DNA from: CAIMUX01 sp964473865 | GTDB lineage: Bacteria > Eisenbacteria > RBG-16-71-46 > CAIMUX01 | DNA: 64,000 bases | Direction: 5' to 3' | NCBI GenBank assembly: GCA_964473865.1 | Contig: CAYYQN010000008.1 | Location: 62,001 to 126,000 of the forward strand | Part shown: piece by piece, positions 17,201 to 25,196 of the stretch | How positions within the stretch are numbered: the first letter of the stretch is position 1 | Layout: the number at the start of each line of letters is the position of its first letter | The notes under the pieces: generated by a model | Told to the model about the DNA's origin: nothing | Databases searched by the model: none | The model's input: only the letters and a program-made list of their open reading frames with translations | Made by a program: the position numbers and the translations under genes

Positions 17201-17630
17201 GCACGGCGGGATCGAAACCGGTCGCAAAGACGATGCGCCCCTCTGCGTCGACCACCGCGAAGAGGTTCAGAGAGAGGGCGGCCAGGGACTCGTCCGAGAG
17301 GTTCTGCTCTTCGTAATCCGGCTGCCCTCCGGATGCGAAACGGTAGGTGTCGTCCCAGAACGCCCAGTCTTTGGCGACGGCCTGCAGCGAGGCCAGTTTC
17401 TCGCCGGAGGTCGCCAGCGCGCGGTGGAGTTCGATCCGGGCGCGCTCTTCATCGAGGCTGCGGAACCTGCCCCGCAGCATCGCCGATGAGACGAGCGATA
17501 GCCCCACCACGAGGGCGATCAACATGCCTCCCACGGCGATCAATGTGCGGGTGCGTAGGGTCACGCGGCCTCGGTGGCGGGTCCCGGTGGGGGCCCGGTC
17601 CGCGATGCTTCCATGCTCGAGCCGATCCAT
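14280..17630 (-). CDS. Hybrid sensor histidine kinase: CHASE4-HAMP-HisKA-HATPase-REC-REC-HPt
   Basis: The protein has 1116 residues. TM1 is about 28-50. A periplasmic CHASE4-type sensor (55-310) carries DWAFWDDTYRF. TM2 is about 318-338, then HAMP (340-392). HisKA follows with H425 in STMSHEIRTP, then HATPase_c (DTGIGI, GGTGLGLAI). REC1 (about 660-775) keeps the acidic pair and phospho-Asp (IVDRRLPDRDG) but has Cys where receivers carry Thr/Ser (ILMLCRP). REC2 (about 890-1000) is canonical (LIVDDNAVNRR, LMDIQMPGMDG, ALTANAL, GKP). The HPt (about 1010-1116) has AHTLKGASGS. A phosphorelay to an unseen regulator is expected. A strong internal Shine-Dalgarno before Met996 and a G10/C10 tract lie in the REC2-HPt linker. 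Confidence 0.93.
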   Translation of the reverse strand: MDRLEHGSIADRAPTGTRHRGRVTLRTRTLIAVGGMLIALVVGLSLVSSAMLRGRFRSLDEERARIELHRALATSGEKLASLQAVAKDWAFWDDTYRFASGGQPDYEEQNLSDESLAALSLNLFAVVDAEGRIVFATGFDPAVPARAPLPAGVDSVLRAIAPYPAEARAESVHSGLLPLSGGVMLLARAPLLTSQMNGPAAGSLIVGRWLNPNGEVAAADTVGSVRLSVGRLTEGTSAAARWNELLRVQTPATSNADSTCGRSHALLPTLAERVERDNEAGRVAGEGVTHGFFVDDRLILRTDLPARTSVEGAHAVRVLLYTSLGVGCLFGLLILLLLERQVLFRLHRLHREVTGIAAHGDFSRNLTTTGRDELSSLASSVNDLLSTLGASLRGKEVMLHDLQRAKAEADGLLHAKSRFLSTMSHEIRTPMGAVLGMAGLLLDTELTEEQREHLLILQGGAENLLHILDDILDLSKIEEGKMILDDSPFPLREMVEDVVGLLAWNATKKGLEITAAVDPALPAQVCGDSARVRQILTNLVGNAVKFTAQGEIVVEVARSGEAGREAEYCFTVRDTGIGIAPDRLHAVFDEFMQADQSTTRRFGGTGLGLAISRRLAGLMGGSLTAESAVGQGSTFRLRVPLRALAAPEEVADAVPAAPTMAPLRVLLVDDSDWSRAAVAALVRAGGHAVREAASAGEALNIVESPGAGFHVCIVDRRLPDRDGLELAGELTRRLPAARPVPILMLCRPGEAPRGMDLTLFGVVGILAKPVRRSRLDAELARLGAAGPTEREPICAPPEADVRALDPPVAESPTPESLPHGSPAFEEDLARGSAPVRTAADRAPAPVHVVRRASLAAAAPNLTLPPAGFEVLIVDDNAVNRRVVRRMIEKAGGRVEEADGGEVAVERCGEHAFDLVLMDIQMPGMDGYQATTAIRAGTAGPNAMTPIVALTANALPEDRARCLAAGMNEHLGKPVRTNELNQALATWIRPRKEEPTMDRNTAPPPLQLERLAEVSGGDTEFEKELLAEFLRTAPVLVENAAQAVAAGDTPAALRAAHTLKGASGSIGAGPLAEASRFLEETCKEGRIQEGGPWVAQIRSRFDDLAGFVLGQYGDMAA
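14643..14660 (-). promoter_or_regulatory. Internal ribosome-binding site and in-frame ATG before the HPt domain
   Basis: On the minus strand AAGGAGG (14660-14654) lies 8 nt before ATG 14645, in frame at codon 996 of the kinase. Initiation here would give a free HPt protein of 121 residues. Whether it is used is inference. Confidence 0.4.
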
Positions 17631-17969
17631 GGCCCGCGGGCGCTACGGAGCGACACTTCCATCAGTTAGCGTATCGGCCGACGGGAGGGATTCCTGGATC
17701 TCGAAATCACGGTAGCGGAAGTGCCCCTCGCCGGGTGCGAGTGGGTCCCGCTACCGGCGAGCCGGGCCCGGACCGGGCCGGACCGCAACGGCAGCGAGAA
17801 GGCAGCACGGGAGTTACGGCACCGCGGGAAGCGCCGCGAACCATGGATGGCCGCCGGCCGAGAGGTGGGTGGCGGCGCGGCGCGCCATGAGACGGCTGGG
17901 CACCCAGCGGGAGGTGGGCCGCCGGCGATGTCGCAGGCGTTCGGCGTACGGAGGGCAGGCAGAATCGAT
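17631..17969. other. Intergenic region between cysteine desulfurase and kinase genes
   Basis: Both flanking genes read on the minus strand. A TACGCT hexamer (minus strand, 17673-17668) could be a -10 for the kinase, but no matching -35 was found. Nothing else is recognisable. Confidence 0.35.
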
Positions 17970-19097
17970 CTAGCGGAGCGCAAGCTCCAGACGGCGCAGG
18001 ACCTCGTCGATCTCCGCAGCGGTGGTCCCGCGCCCGAGGCTGAATCGAACCGCGCCCATCCCGACCTCGGGCCGCACCCCCAGGGCCCGCAGCACCGGCG
18101 AGAGCTCGACCGATCCGGCATGGCAGGCCGACCCGGTCGATGCCGCGACGTCACCCAGGGCGCCGAGGAGCTCAGCGCCGGATCGGCCGTGGAAGTTCAC
18201 GCTCAGGGTGTTTGGGAGCCGAGGGGCGCCGTGTCCATTGACCGAGACGCGGCCGGCGTACCGGCGCTGGATCTCCGCCTCCATGCGGTCCCGGAGCGCC
18301 TCGGTTGCCGGTATCCCGAGTTGGGAGGCGGCGACCTCGCACGCCTTGCCCAGCCCGGCGAGAAGCAACACATTCTCCGTGCCGGCCCGCCGGCCCGATT
18401 CGTGGCCCGCACCATGGATCAACGGCTCGAGGGCGAGCTCCTGACGGATGAAGAGCGCTCCGACCCCCTTCGGTCCGTGGAGTTTGTGTCCGGCCACGCT
18501 CAGCAGGTCGACGCCGAGCTCCGCGACGTGAGTCGGGATCTTCCCCACCGACTGCGCGGCATCGGTGTGGACGGGGATGCCGCGGGCATGGGCCGCGGCC
18601 GCGATTTCACGCACCGGCTGGATCGTTCCGATCTCGTTGTTCGCGTGCATCACGCTGACCAGAACGGTCTCGGGACGCAGCGCCCGGCACACTGCATCGG
18701 GATCGGCCACTCCGCACGGATCCACCGGGACGAGCGTGACGTCCGCCCCGAGTCTCTCCAGGAATCGCAGCGGCTGCAGAATCGCCGGATGCTCGATGGC
18801 GGTGGTCACGAAGTGCGGGTGCTCGATCCCTCGCTGCCGGGCGGCGAAGAACGAACCCTTGAGCGCGTGGTTGTTCGCCTCGCTTCCGCCGCTGGTGAAC
18901 ACGATCTCCGCGGGAGCGCATCCCAGAAGATCCGCGACCCGGCCGCGAGCGCGGTCGACCACGGCGCGCGCGGGACGGCCCGCCCAGTGGTCGCTGGAGG
19001 GATTGCCGAACTCCGTCGCCAGGAGGGCTCGCATCTCTTCGGCCACCGCGGGGTCGAGCGGGGTGCTGGCGTTGTAGTCGAGATAGATGGCGGGCAT
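17970..19097 (-). CDS. Second cysteine desulfurase (IscS/NifS group)
   Basis: The 375-residue PLP enzyme is a paralogue of the nearby NifS. It has YLDYNASTP at the N-terminus, HANNEIG at 151-157, PLP lysine K205 in AGHKLHGPKG, GRRAGTENV, and the persulfide Cys325 in ASTGSACHAGS. ATG 19097 has GGGAG about 6 nt upstream; the frame extends to 19196 without features. It is not next to iscU, sufU, thiI or mnmA in this window, so its acceptor is unknown (tRNA thiolation or general sulfur supply are possible). It diverges from the GT4 gene. Confidence 0.92.
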   Translation of the reverse strand: MPAIYLDYNASTPLDPAVAEEMRALLATEFGNPSSDHWAGRPARAVVDRARGRVADLLGCAPAEIVFTSGGSEANNHALKGSFFAARQRGIEHPHFVTTAIEHPAILQPLRFLERLGADVTLVPVDPCGVADPDAVCRALRPETVLVSVMHANNEIGTIQPVREIAAAAHARGIPVHTDAAQSVGKIPTHVAELGVDLLSVAGHKLHGPKGVGALFIRQELALEPLIHGAGHESGRRAGTENVLLLAGLGKACEVAASQLGIPATEALRDRMEAEIQRRYAGRVSVNGHGAPRLPNTLSVNFHGRSGAELLGALGDVAASTGSACHAGSVELSPVLRALGVRPEVGMGAVRFSLGRGTTAAEIDEVLRRLELALR

Positions 19098-19143
19098 TCG
19101 GACTCCCTGAGTCTGGAGGTCTGGTCCGGGAACGGTTCCGGGG

Positions 19144-19152
19144 AGCGTAGCA
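19144..19152 (-). promoter_or_regulatory. Extended -10 element for the second cysteine desulfurase
   Basis: TGCTACGCT on the minus strand, about 47 nt before ATG 19097. The 14-bp context TGCTACGCTCCCCG recurs before the ABC transporter gene. No clear -35 is present. Confidence 0.4.
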
Positions 19153-19323
19153 TGACGGCGTGGGACAATCGCACCCCCGCGCCCGACCGACGGCAACCTG
19201 CAGCGCGCGCGGGTTCTGGGGGATCGGCGCCGGCCGGCCTTCCATCGATGGCTCTGAGGAGGACGACCGACCCTCCCGCCTGCTTCCGGGTCTGCGGCTC
19301 CACAGACCGCATCCGGGTCGCTG

Positions 19324-19332
19324 TGCTATGGT
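19324..19332 (+). promoter_or_regulatory. Extended -10 element for the GT4 gene
   Basis: TGC plus TATGGT. The predicted leader is about 98 nt to ATG 19437. No good -35 is seen, so confidence is low. Confidence 0.35.
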
Positions 19333-19436
19333 GCTGGACGCCAAAGCCCCGGCGGTGGATCCGGGATCATGGAGGAAGAGATGATCGGCGGCCGAACGAC
19401 ACCCCGGGTCCGGATCTCACGCCGGCGCAGGTCCCG

Positions 19437-20660
19437 ATGACCCCTCGGCTCTCGATCCACTTTGCCGGGCTGAAGGGCATTCCCGCCACCTACGGGGGAG
19501 TCGAGCACGCCGTCGAAGAAATCGCCGCCCGCCTGGCGGCGCGGGGACATCACGTGGTCGTGCATTGTCGCGAGCACTACTCCCCCCCGGACCTCGCCAC
19601 CCACCGGGGAATCGTCCTGCGGCGCGAGGGAAGCATCCGGACCAAACGCCTCGACACCCTGTCGCATGCCGTCCGCGGCCTCGTGGCGGCGGTGCGCGAG
19701 CATCCCGACGTCATCGGCCTCAACAACTACCCCACCGGACCGCTGGCGATGATCGGACGGACGGCGGGCATCCCGGTGGTGCTGCACCTGCACGGCTTCG
19801 AGTGGGGTCTGGGCAAATGGAGCCTTCTCGACAAGGCGATCCTGCGCATGATCCTCCTTCCGGCCACGCTGACCCCGTCCGCGTTGACGTCCGTCTCTTC
19901 CGTGCAGGCCGCATATGTCCGGCGCGTGACCGGCCGGTCGGTGCTGCACGTGCCCAACGGCGTTTCCGCGCCCGCCTGGGTGGAAGAGGGCGGCGACCCG
20001 TCGCCACACCTCCGTCCCCTGCACCTGGAGCCGGGGGAGTACATCCTCTGTGTCAGCCGCCTCGTTCCCCAGAAGGGTGTCGAGCATCTGATCCGCGCGT
20101 ACCGCGAGAGCCGACTGGTCCGGCCGCTGGTGATCGTGGGCGATCACAACCACGCGCCGGAATACGCCGCGATGCTGCGGCGCGAGGCCGGAGACGATCC
20201 GCGGATCCGCTTTCTGGGGTACCGGTTCGGCGACGAGCTGTGGGGCCTCTATGCCGGCTGCCGCCTCTTCGTGCTCCCGTCGGAATCCGAGGGGATGCCC
20301 CTGGTGCTCCTCGAGGCGATGGCGGCGCGGTGCGCCGTGCTGGCCTGCCGCATCCCGGAGATCGAGGACGTCGGCCGGGACTGCATCGCCTACTTCGCGC
20401 TTCGGGACGAACGAGATCTGCGCGAACGGCTCGAGGCGCTCGACCAGGGCGATGCGGAGCTGGCGGCGTTCCGCGACGCGGCCGTGGCTCGCGTCCGCCG
20501 GCACTACCGGTGGGAACAGGCCGCGGACGCCTACGAATCGCTCTATCTGAGTCTGGTTGCCCGGCGGAGGCGAGGCTCCGCCCGGGTCCGGCGGACCGGC
20601 GACTCGGGCACGGACGGAGAGGGGGAAGAAGGCGGCGACACGGGCCAACGGACCTCCTGA
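19437..20660 (+). CDS. GT4-family glycosyltransferase (DUF1972-like N-terminus)
   Basis: The 407-residue protein has the GT-B fold. The N-terminal domain starts with IHFAGLKGIPATYGGVEHAV, typical of DUF1972/rhamnosyltransferase-type enzymes. The C-terminal nucleotide-sugar domain shows VSRLVPQKGVEHLI and the E-x7-E motif in SESEGMPLVLLEAMA. It transfers a sugar from an NDP donor to a polysaccharide repeat or similar acceptor. The open frame reaches back to 17721, but that part is antisense to the cysteine desulfurase; the domain starts at ATG 19437. The last 35 residues are charged and low in complexity. It leads the plus-strand arm of the polysaccharide locus, 136 bp before the exporter gene. 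Confidence 0.9.
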   Translation: MTPRLSIHFAGLKGIPATYGGVEHAVEEIAARLAARGHHVVVHCREHYSPPDLATHRGIVLRREGSIRTKRLDTLSHAVRGLVAAVREHPDVIGLNNYPTGPLAMIGRTAGIPVVLHLHGFEWGLGKWSLLDKAILRMILLPATLTPSALTSVSSVQAAYVRRVTGRSVLHVPNGVSAPAWVEEGGDPSPHLRPLHLEPGEYILCVSRLVPQKGVEHLIRAYRESRLVRPLVIVGDHNHAPEYAAMLRREAGDDPRIRFLGYRFGDELWGLYAGCRLFVLPSESEGMPLVLLEAMAARCAVLACRIPEIEDVGRDCIAYFALRDERDLRERLEALDQGDAELAAFRDAAVARVRRHYRWEQAADAYESLYLSLVARRRRGSARVRRTGDSGTDGEGEEGGDTGQRTS

Positions 20661-20696
20661 CCGGACGCGTGCCGACCGCCGGGTCTTCCGACCTTG

Positions 20697-20705
20697 TGGT
20701 ATGCT
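20697..20705 (+). promoter_or_regulatory. Extended -10 element for the exporter gene
   Basis: TGG plus TATGCT, about 92 nt before ATG 20797. It has the same shape as the element before the VOC gene (TATGCT). No clear -35 is present. Confidence 0.35.
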
Positions 20706-20796
20706 GGCGCCCTTGGAATCCTGAAGACCGTGCGCCGGTGATGTGCCGGCCGTCCGGGTCGCGAATGGGGACGCAGGGGAGGATCGGTAGGGAACC

Positions 20797-22437
20797 ATGA
20801 GAGCCGCAGGCGGGCCGCGCTTCCTCCTCACCGTTTGGGCGCTCGCAGGTTGGCTGGCCGCCGCCCCGGCCGCCCGGGCCCAGAGCCCGGATCCCCGCGG
20901 GCTCTCCGGCGGAGACCGCGGCCGGGCGCGAGCCGCCGCGCCCGGAACCGCCCTCGGCGGCGCGGTGGCCGGCCCGACAGCTCCGGAGCCCGGCAACCGT
21001 CTTGAAGGACCGGTCGACCGGGCTCGCTACCGGCTTGGTCCCGGAGATCTGCTGGACGTCCGCATCCGGACCCGCCCCCCCACCGACCAGCTGCGCCGCG
21101 TTTCTCCCGAGGGGTTGCTCGTGTTCCCCGGAGCGGCATCGGTCCCGGTGGCGGGCGTGACTCTGCTCGAAGCGGACCGGATCGTGGGCGAAGCGCTGTC
21201 GCACTACTACAAGACATCCGAGGTGGAGCTCCACTTGATGGAGGTCCGCACCTTCGGCGTCTTCGTGGTGGGTCAAGTCCGGAGCGTCGGCATCGTAGAG
21301 GCATCCCCAACGGAGCGTGTGTCCGAGGTGATCGCGCGCGCCGGCGGATTGCTGGACAACGCCTCGTCCCGCGCCATCGTCCTGACCCGTGCTTCCGGAG
21401 CACAGATCCCGGTCGATCTCGGGGTTTTCGCCCGCGCCGGATCCCTGGAGCACAACCCCGAGGTCGAGGCCGGCGACCGCATCTTTGTTCCGCCGACGAC
21501 GGCGCTCGCCACTGTAACCGGGGCGGTACGGCGAGCGGGCGACATCGAAGTGGCCCCCGGCGACTCCATCGCGACCGCCATCGCCCTGGCCTATGGCCTG
21601 CGCGAGGACGCGCTCCTCGACTCAGCCTACATCGAGTCGTTCGCCGGATCGCCCCGTCTGACGAGCCGGATCTACCTTGATCTTTCGCGCAGCGCGGACC
21701 GGCGCCATCCAATCCGGGAGCGCGATCTGATCTTCGTGCGCCCGCGGCCCAACTGGACCGGCACGCGGACGGTGCAGGTGATCGGCGAGGTACGCTACCC
21801 CGGCGTTCACGCCCTGCCGGCCGATTCCATCTCCTTGCGGCGATTGATCGATCTGGCCGGGGGATTCACGGAGTTTGCCTCCCTCGGCGAAGCGTACGTG
21901 CAGCGCCGGCAGACCGAGCTGCCGTCCGACCCGGAGTTCGAGCGATTGAGCAAGCTCTCCTCGACCGAGATGACCCGCAGCGAACTCGAGTACTACACCC
22001 TGAAGCTGCGCAGCCAGAAGCCGGTCCTCTCGGTCGATTTCGTCGCCTTGTTCCAGCGCGGAGATCTCCGGCACGACATCGATATCAGTCCCGGGGATAT
22101 CGTCAACGTTCCGCGCCGGCAGCCGTTCGTGACGGTCACCGGCGAGATCGCGCGTCCCGGAAGCATTCCCTTCGACCCCGTGATGAGCGTGGACACCTAC
22201 ATCGAGCGCGCGGGCGGTTACACGGTGCGAGCCGATCGGAGCCGGGTGGCGGTCATCCGCGCCGTGACGGGAGAATGGACCAAGAAGGGGAACGCGCGGC
22301 GGCTCGGCCCGGGAGACACCGTCTGGGTGCCGCAGAGGCAGCCGACCGACTACTGGAAGCTCACGCTGGGCGCGATCACCGTCTTAGCCCAGCTCTCCAC
22401 CACCTATCTCGTGATCCACAACGCGGTCACGAACTAG
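20797..22437 (+). CDS. Polysaccharide export outer-membrane protein (OPX/Wza-like, multiple SLBB domains)
   Basis: The 546-residue protein has a Sec signal peptide (1-28, cleavage near AAARAQ-type sequence, no lipobox). A Poly_export domain (about 75-150: YRLGPGDLLDVRIRT, EVELHLMEVRTF) is followed by four SLBB repeats (near 150-205, 230-270, 320-370, 440-490; GQVRSVGIVEA, GAVRRAGDIEV, GEVRYPGVHAL, GEIARPGSIPF). A hydrophobic C-terminal helix (about 520-545) is as expected for an outer-membrane-spanning OPX helix. It forms the exit pore for exopolysaccharide or capsule. Its partner chain-length protein is in the convergent operon at 31213-32409. A strong hairpin follows the stop. Confidence 0.93.
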   Translation: MRAAGGPRFLLTVWALAGWLAAAPAARAQSPDPRGLSGGDRGRARAAAPGTALGGAVAGPTAPEPGNRLEGPVDRARYRLGPGDLLDVRIRTRPPTDQLRRVSPEGLLVFPGAASVPVAGVTLLEADRIVGEALSHYYKTSEVELHLMEVRTFGVFVVGQVRSVGIVEASPTERVSEVIARAGGLLDNASSRAIVLTRASGAQIPVDLGVFARAGSLEHNPEVEAGDRIFVPPTTALATVTGAVRRAGDIEVAPGDSIATAIALAYGLREDALLDSAYIESFAGSPRLTSRIYLDLSRSADRRHPIRERDLIFVRPRPNWTGTRTVQVIGEVRYPGVHALPADSISLRRLIDLAGGFTEFASLGEAYVQRRQTELPSDPEFERLSKLSSTEMTRSELEYYTLKLRSQKPVLSVDFVALFQRGDLRHDIDISPGDIVNVPRRQPFVTVTGEIARPGSIPFDPVMSVDTYIERAGGYTVRADRSRVAVIRAVTGEWTKKGNARRLGPGDTVWVPQRQPTDYWKLTLGAITVLAQLSTTYLVIHNAVTN

Positions 22438-22484
22438 CAGGCTCCTAGCCCGGACCCGGCAATCCTACGCGAGCAAAGACGTAT

Positions 22485-22514
22485 CGGCCCGCTGCCCTAT
22501 GGAGCCGCGGGCCG
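22485..22514. terminator. Terminator-like hairpin between convergent polysaccharide genes
   Basis: Perfect 8-bp arms CGGCCCGC (22485-22492) and GCGGGCCG (22507-22514) with a 14-nt loop. There is no T tract. Confidence 0.45.
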
Positions 22515-22526
22515 CCCGAGGTTGCC

Positions 22527-23513
22527 TCACGCCACCGGTTCGCCGGGCAGTGATGGAGGCCGATCGAGGTCCTCCGCTCGTTCCCAGACCTTGAGCATCT
22601 CCAGGAACGCATATCCCGTGATCATCAAACTGGTCGCCATCCCCCAGCGGCCCGCCCTGAATCCGCCGCGGCGCAGAAACGACCAGAAGAAGATCCGGGC
22701 GGTCCCGGCGAGCAGGCGCCACGCCGATGGATGCCCGGCCTTGGCGCCGGCGCCGGAGACTCCCCGGGAGCGGCCGGCAAGCATCGCCGCCACTTCGCGC
22801 GAGGTGTAGAGGTTGGTCTTGTGCACGAACTCCGAGACCGTGGGATAGGGCAGGTGGTAGATCGGGTGTCTGAGTGTGCCGATCAACCCGTCCACGACCA
22901 CCGACTCGTGCACGGCCTGTAGCGGATAGTGCGCGGAACCGGCGCGCCACAGACGGATCAGCCGGGTCTCTCCGCCCCAGTATCCGTGCTGCACCCAGCG
23001 TCCGAGGACCGCAGTCCGAAACGGCACTCGAAAGGCGGCGTCCAGCCGGGAGGCGTCGGGCCTCGTTGCGTCCGGCTGTCCGCTGACGACCTGCCGGATC
23101 TCGGCGGCCAGTCCGTCGCTGACCCGCTCGTCCGCGTCGACCTGAAGGATCCAGCCCTCGGGTACCCGGCGGAAAGCGTCGTTCAGGTGCGCGTGCACCG
23201 GATCGGTTCCCTCGTGAGGCGCACCGGGCATCACCCACCTCGTGAACCGCCGGGCCTCGGCAACCGTCGCGTCGGTGCTCCCGTCATCAATGACCAGAAT
23301 CCGGTCCACCCAGGCCAGACGGCTGAGACACGGCCCGAGGTTTCGCTCCTCGTTTCGCGCGATCACGATCGCGGTGATCGAGGCCGCTCCGCACGCCGGT
23401 CCCTCCGGGAGAGGGAATCGGGGATCGAGAGCGCCGGACGATTGCGGTTCAGGCCCGGGCCCGGATCCGAGTTCGGGTCCGGGCGCGTCCGCTCCTCGAT
23501 CTGTGCGCACCAT
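22527..23513 (-). CDS. GT2 glycosyltransferase (WaaE/KdtX-like)
   Basis: The 328-residue protein has a GT-A fold with ITAIVIARNEERNL, VIDDGSTDAT and the metal-binding VDADERV motif, then a WaaE-like C-terminal half (YWGGETRLIRLWR, HESVVVDG, FVHKTNLYTSREV) and hydrophobic helices at about 265-310. WaaE-type enzymes add a sugar to LPS core or a lipid-linked glycan on the cytoplasmic face. The first 45 residues are low in complexity. ATG 23513 has GGGAGG 7 nt upstream. It is the last gene of the minus-strand operon, 72 bp after the flippase gene. Confidence 0.9.
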   Translation of the reverse strand: MVRTDRGADAPGPELGSGPGPEPQSSGALDPRFPLPEGPACGAASITAIVIARNEERNLGPCLSRLAWVDRILVIDDGSTDATVAEARRFTRWVMPGAPHEGTDPVHAHLNDAFRRVPEGWILQVDADERVSDGLAAEIRQVVSGQPDATRPDASRLDAAFRVPFRTAVLGRWVQHGYWGGETRLIRLWRAGSAHYPLQAVHESVVVDGLIGTLRHPIYHLPYPTVSEFVHKTNLYTSREVAAMLAGRSRGVSGAGAKAGHPSAWRLLAGTARIFFWSFLRRGGFRAGRWGMATSLMITGYAFLEMLKVWERAEDLDRPPSLPGEPVA

Positions 23514-23585
23514 GGCGTCGCCTCCCGTACGAATTCGCTCTGCTCCCCCGGGGCCTTTCGGCGCGACCCCGCACCGGGCCGGGCT

Positions 23586-25196
23586 TCAGGCCCGGCCGCG
23601 CAGCCGTCTCTCGATCGCCCGCGCCAGCGGATGCCCCCCCACCCAGGTCCCCAAACCATAGACGAAAATCCCGACCAGTCCGCAGGTCAGGAGAACGCTC
23701 AGGGTCGCCGGCCAGGGATCGGTCTCGGTGGGCTGAAAGAGGGCGCGCACCCCCAACGCCGCCAGGGCGGCTGCCACTCCCGCGCCGAGGGCGCTCGCGA
23801 CCTCCCGCGTGGTCACGCCCAGCGCGGCGTCCGCGTTCCTTCGGCGCACGATCGCGAACAGCGCCAGGCAGCTCAGCCAGGTCCCCGCGACCACTCCCCA
23901 CGGGACCCAGACCAGACCATAACGCCGGACGAGCGTCAGATTGACGGCTCCGGTGATGGCCAGCTGAACCACTCCCCCGATCATCAGCGGCCGGGCCCTT
24001 CCGGAAGTGTACAAGTAGTCGCGCAGCAGGAGGAGCACCGCGCTCGGCAGCACCGCGAGGACCCCCACCCGCAGCAGCGGCGTCGTTCCCAGCACGTCCG
24101 CCCGCCCGAACAGGCCCCGTTGAAACGCCAGACTCACCAGCTCCGGCGCCAGGATCCAGACCAGGATCGTCACCGGAATCATGAGGAACAGGTCGACCTG
24201 GACGCCGCGCGAGAGCGTCGAAGCGCGCTGGGTCTGCTGTTCATCCCGGATCCGGGACATCTGCACGTAGATCGGCAGGGCGATCGAGGCTGCCAGCAGC
24301 GTCTGCACCGGCGTCAGGAGCTTGCGCGAGTAGGCGAGGGTGGCCAGGCTGCCCGCGGGCAGGTACGACAAGACCGCGCGCTCGATGACGCCGGCGATCT
24401 GCACCAGGAACACGCCCAGCGCGACCGGCGCAACCACCGTCCCCAGGCGCCGGTACGCCGAGTGCCAGAGCGGTCCGGGCCGCAGGTGCACTGAGCGCGG
24501 GCGGCCGTGATCCGACCGCGACCAACCGATCCCGGGCGCGCCCAGGACGAGCACGGCAGCCTGGAGCAGGGCCGCGCCATTCACCGCCAGGATCCACGCG
24601 GTCGCGGCCTGCGAGCGGGGCATCACCACCAGGAGCGCGGCCTGGAGCAGATTCCCGGCCAACAGGACCGCGCCCGGCACGAGATAGCGGTGGTGAGCGT
24701 TGTGCAGACCGCGAGCCAGCTCGGAGATCTCGGAACAGACCAGCGCCGGACTGATCCAGCGCAGCAGCCAGACGCCCCACTCGACCTGCTCCGGCCGCAG
24801 TCCGGGCGCCATTACCCAGAGCAGAAGCCGAGGCGCCAGCAGCACCACCAAGGCGAGGCCCGCACCCAGGACCGCGACTCCCCGCAAGGACGCGGCCGCG
24901 AAGGACGCCGCTCCTTCGGGACCAGCGGTCTCCAGCTCGCGACCGTAGACCGAGACGAAGATCCCGAAGCATTCGCGCAGGAGGATGATGGTGGGAAGAA
25001 ACACCAGGATCGCCTCGCCGTAGGCGAGCAGGTCGGCGGTGCCGCTGGCTCCGAATCGCGCGGCCACCGCGCCGTTCTTGACGAGCACGGCGAGGTTGGT
25101 CAGGAGGCTGAGCGTCGCCAGAAGTCCGATCCGCCGGCCCAGAACGGTGATCTCTCCGTCCGGGGCCGCAGGCGGGCGCGCGTCCCCGGGATTCAC
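23586..25196 (-). CDS. MurJ/MVIN-family lipid-linked oligosaccharide flippase
   Basis: The 536-residue protein has about 13-14 hydrophobic helices over its whole length (first near 20-40, last near 490-515), the MATE/MOP-superfamily layout. Segments such as LRECFGIFVSVYGREL, ALVCSEISELARGLHNAHHRY and SYLPAGSLATLAYSRKLL match MurJ/MviN-like positions. In this locus it probably flips the undecaprenyl-linked repeat unit, in place of a Wzx, though lipid II flipping cannot be excluded. The frame extends to 25625, but GTG 25196 overlaps the upstream TGA as GTGA, which indicates translational coupling. Confidence 0.88.
   Translation of the reverse strand: MNPGDARPPAAPDGEITVLGRRIGLLATLSLLTNLAVLVKNGAVAARFGASGTADLLAYGEAILVFLPTIILLRECFGIFVSVYGRELETAGPEGAASFAAASLRGVAVLGAGLALVVLLAPRLLLWVMAPGLRPEQVEWGVWLLRWISPALVCSEISELARGLHNAHHRYLVPGAVLLAGNLLQAALLVVMPRSQAATAWILAVNGAALLQAAVLVLGAPGIGWSRSDHGRPRSVHLRPGPLWHSAYRRLGTVVAPVALGVFLVQIAGVIERAVLSYLPAGSLATLAYSRKLLTPVQTLLAASIALPIYVQMSRIRDEQQTQRASTLSRGVQVDLFLMIPVTILVWILAPELVSLAFQRGLFGRADVLGTTPLLRVGVLAVLPSAVLLLLRDYLYTSGRARPLMIGGVVQLAITGAVNLTLVRRYGLVWVPWGVVAGTWLSCLALFAIVRRRNADAALGVTTREVASALGAGVAAALAALGVRALFQPTETDPWPATLSVLLTCGLVGIFVYGLGTWVGGHPLARAIERRLRGRA

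Noticed and set aside
17721..19436. N-terminal extension of the GT4 frame over 570 codons.
   Set aside because: It is antisense to the second cysteine desulfurase and has no domain; the GT4 fold begins at 19437.
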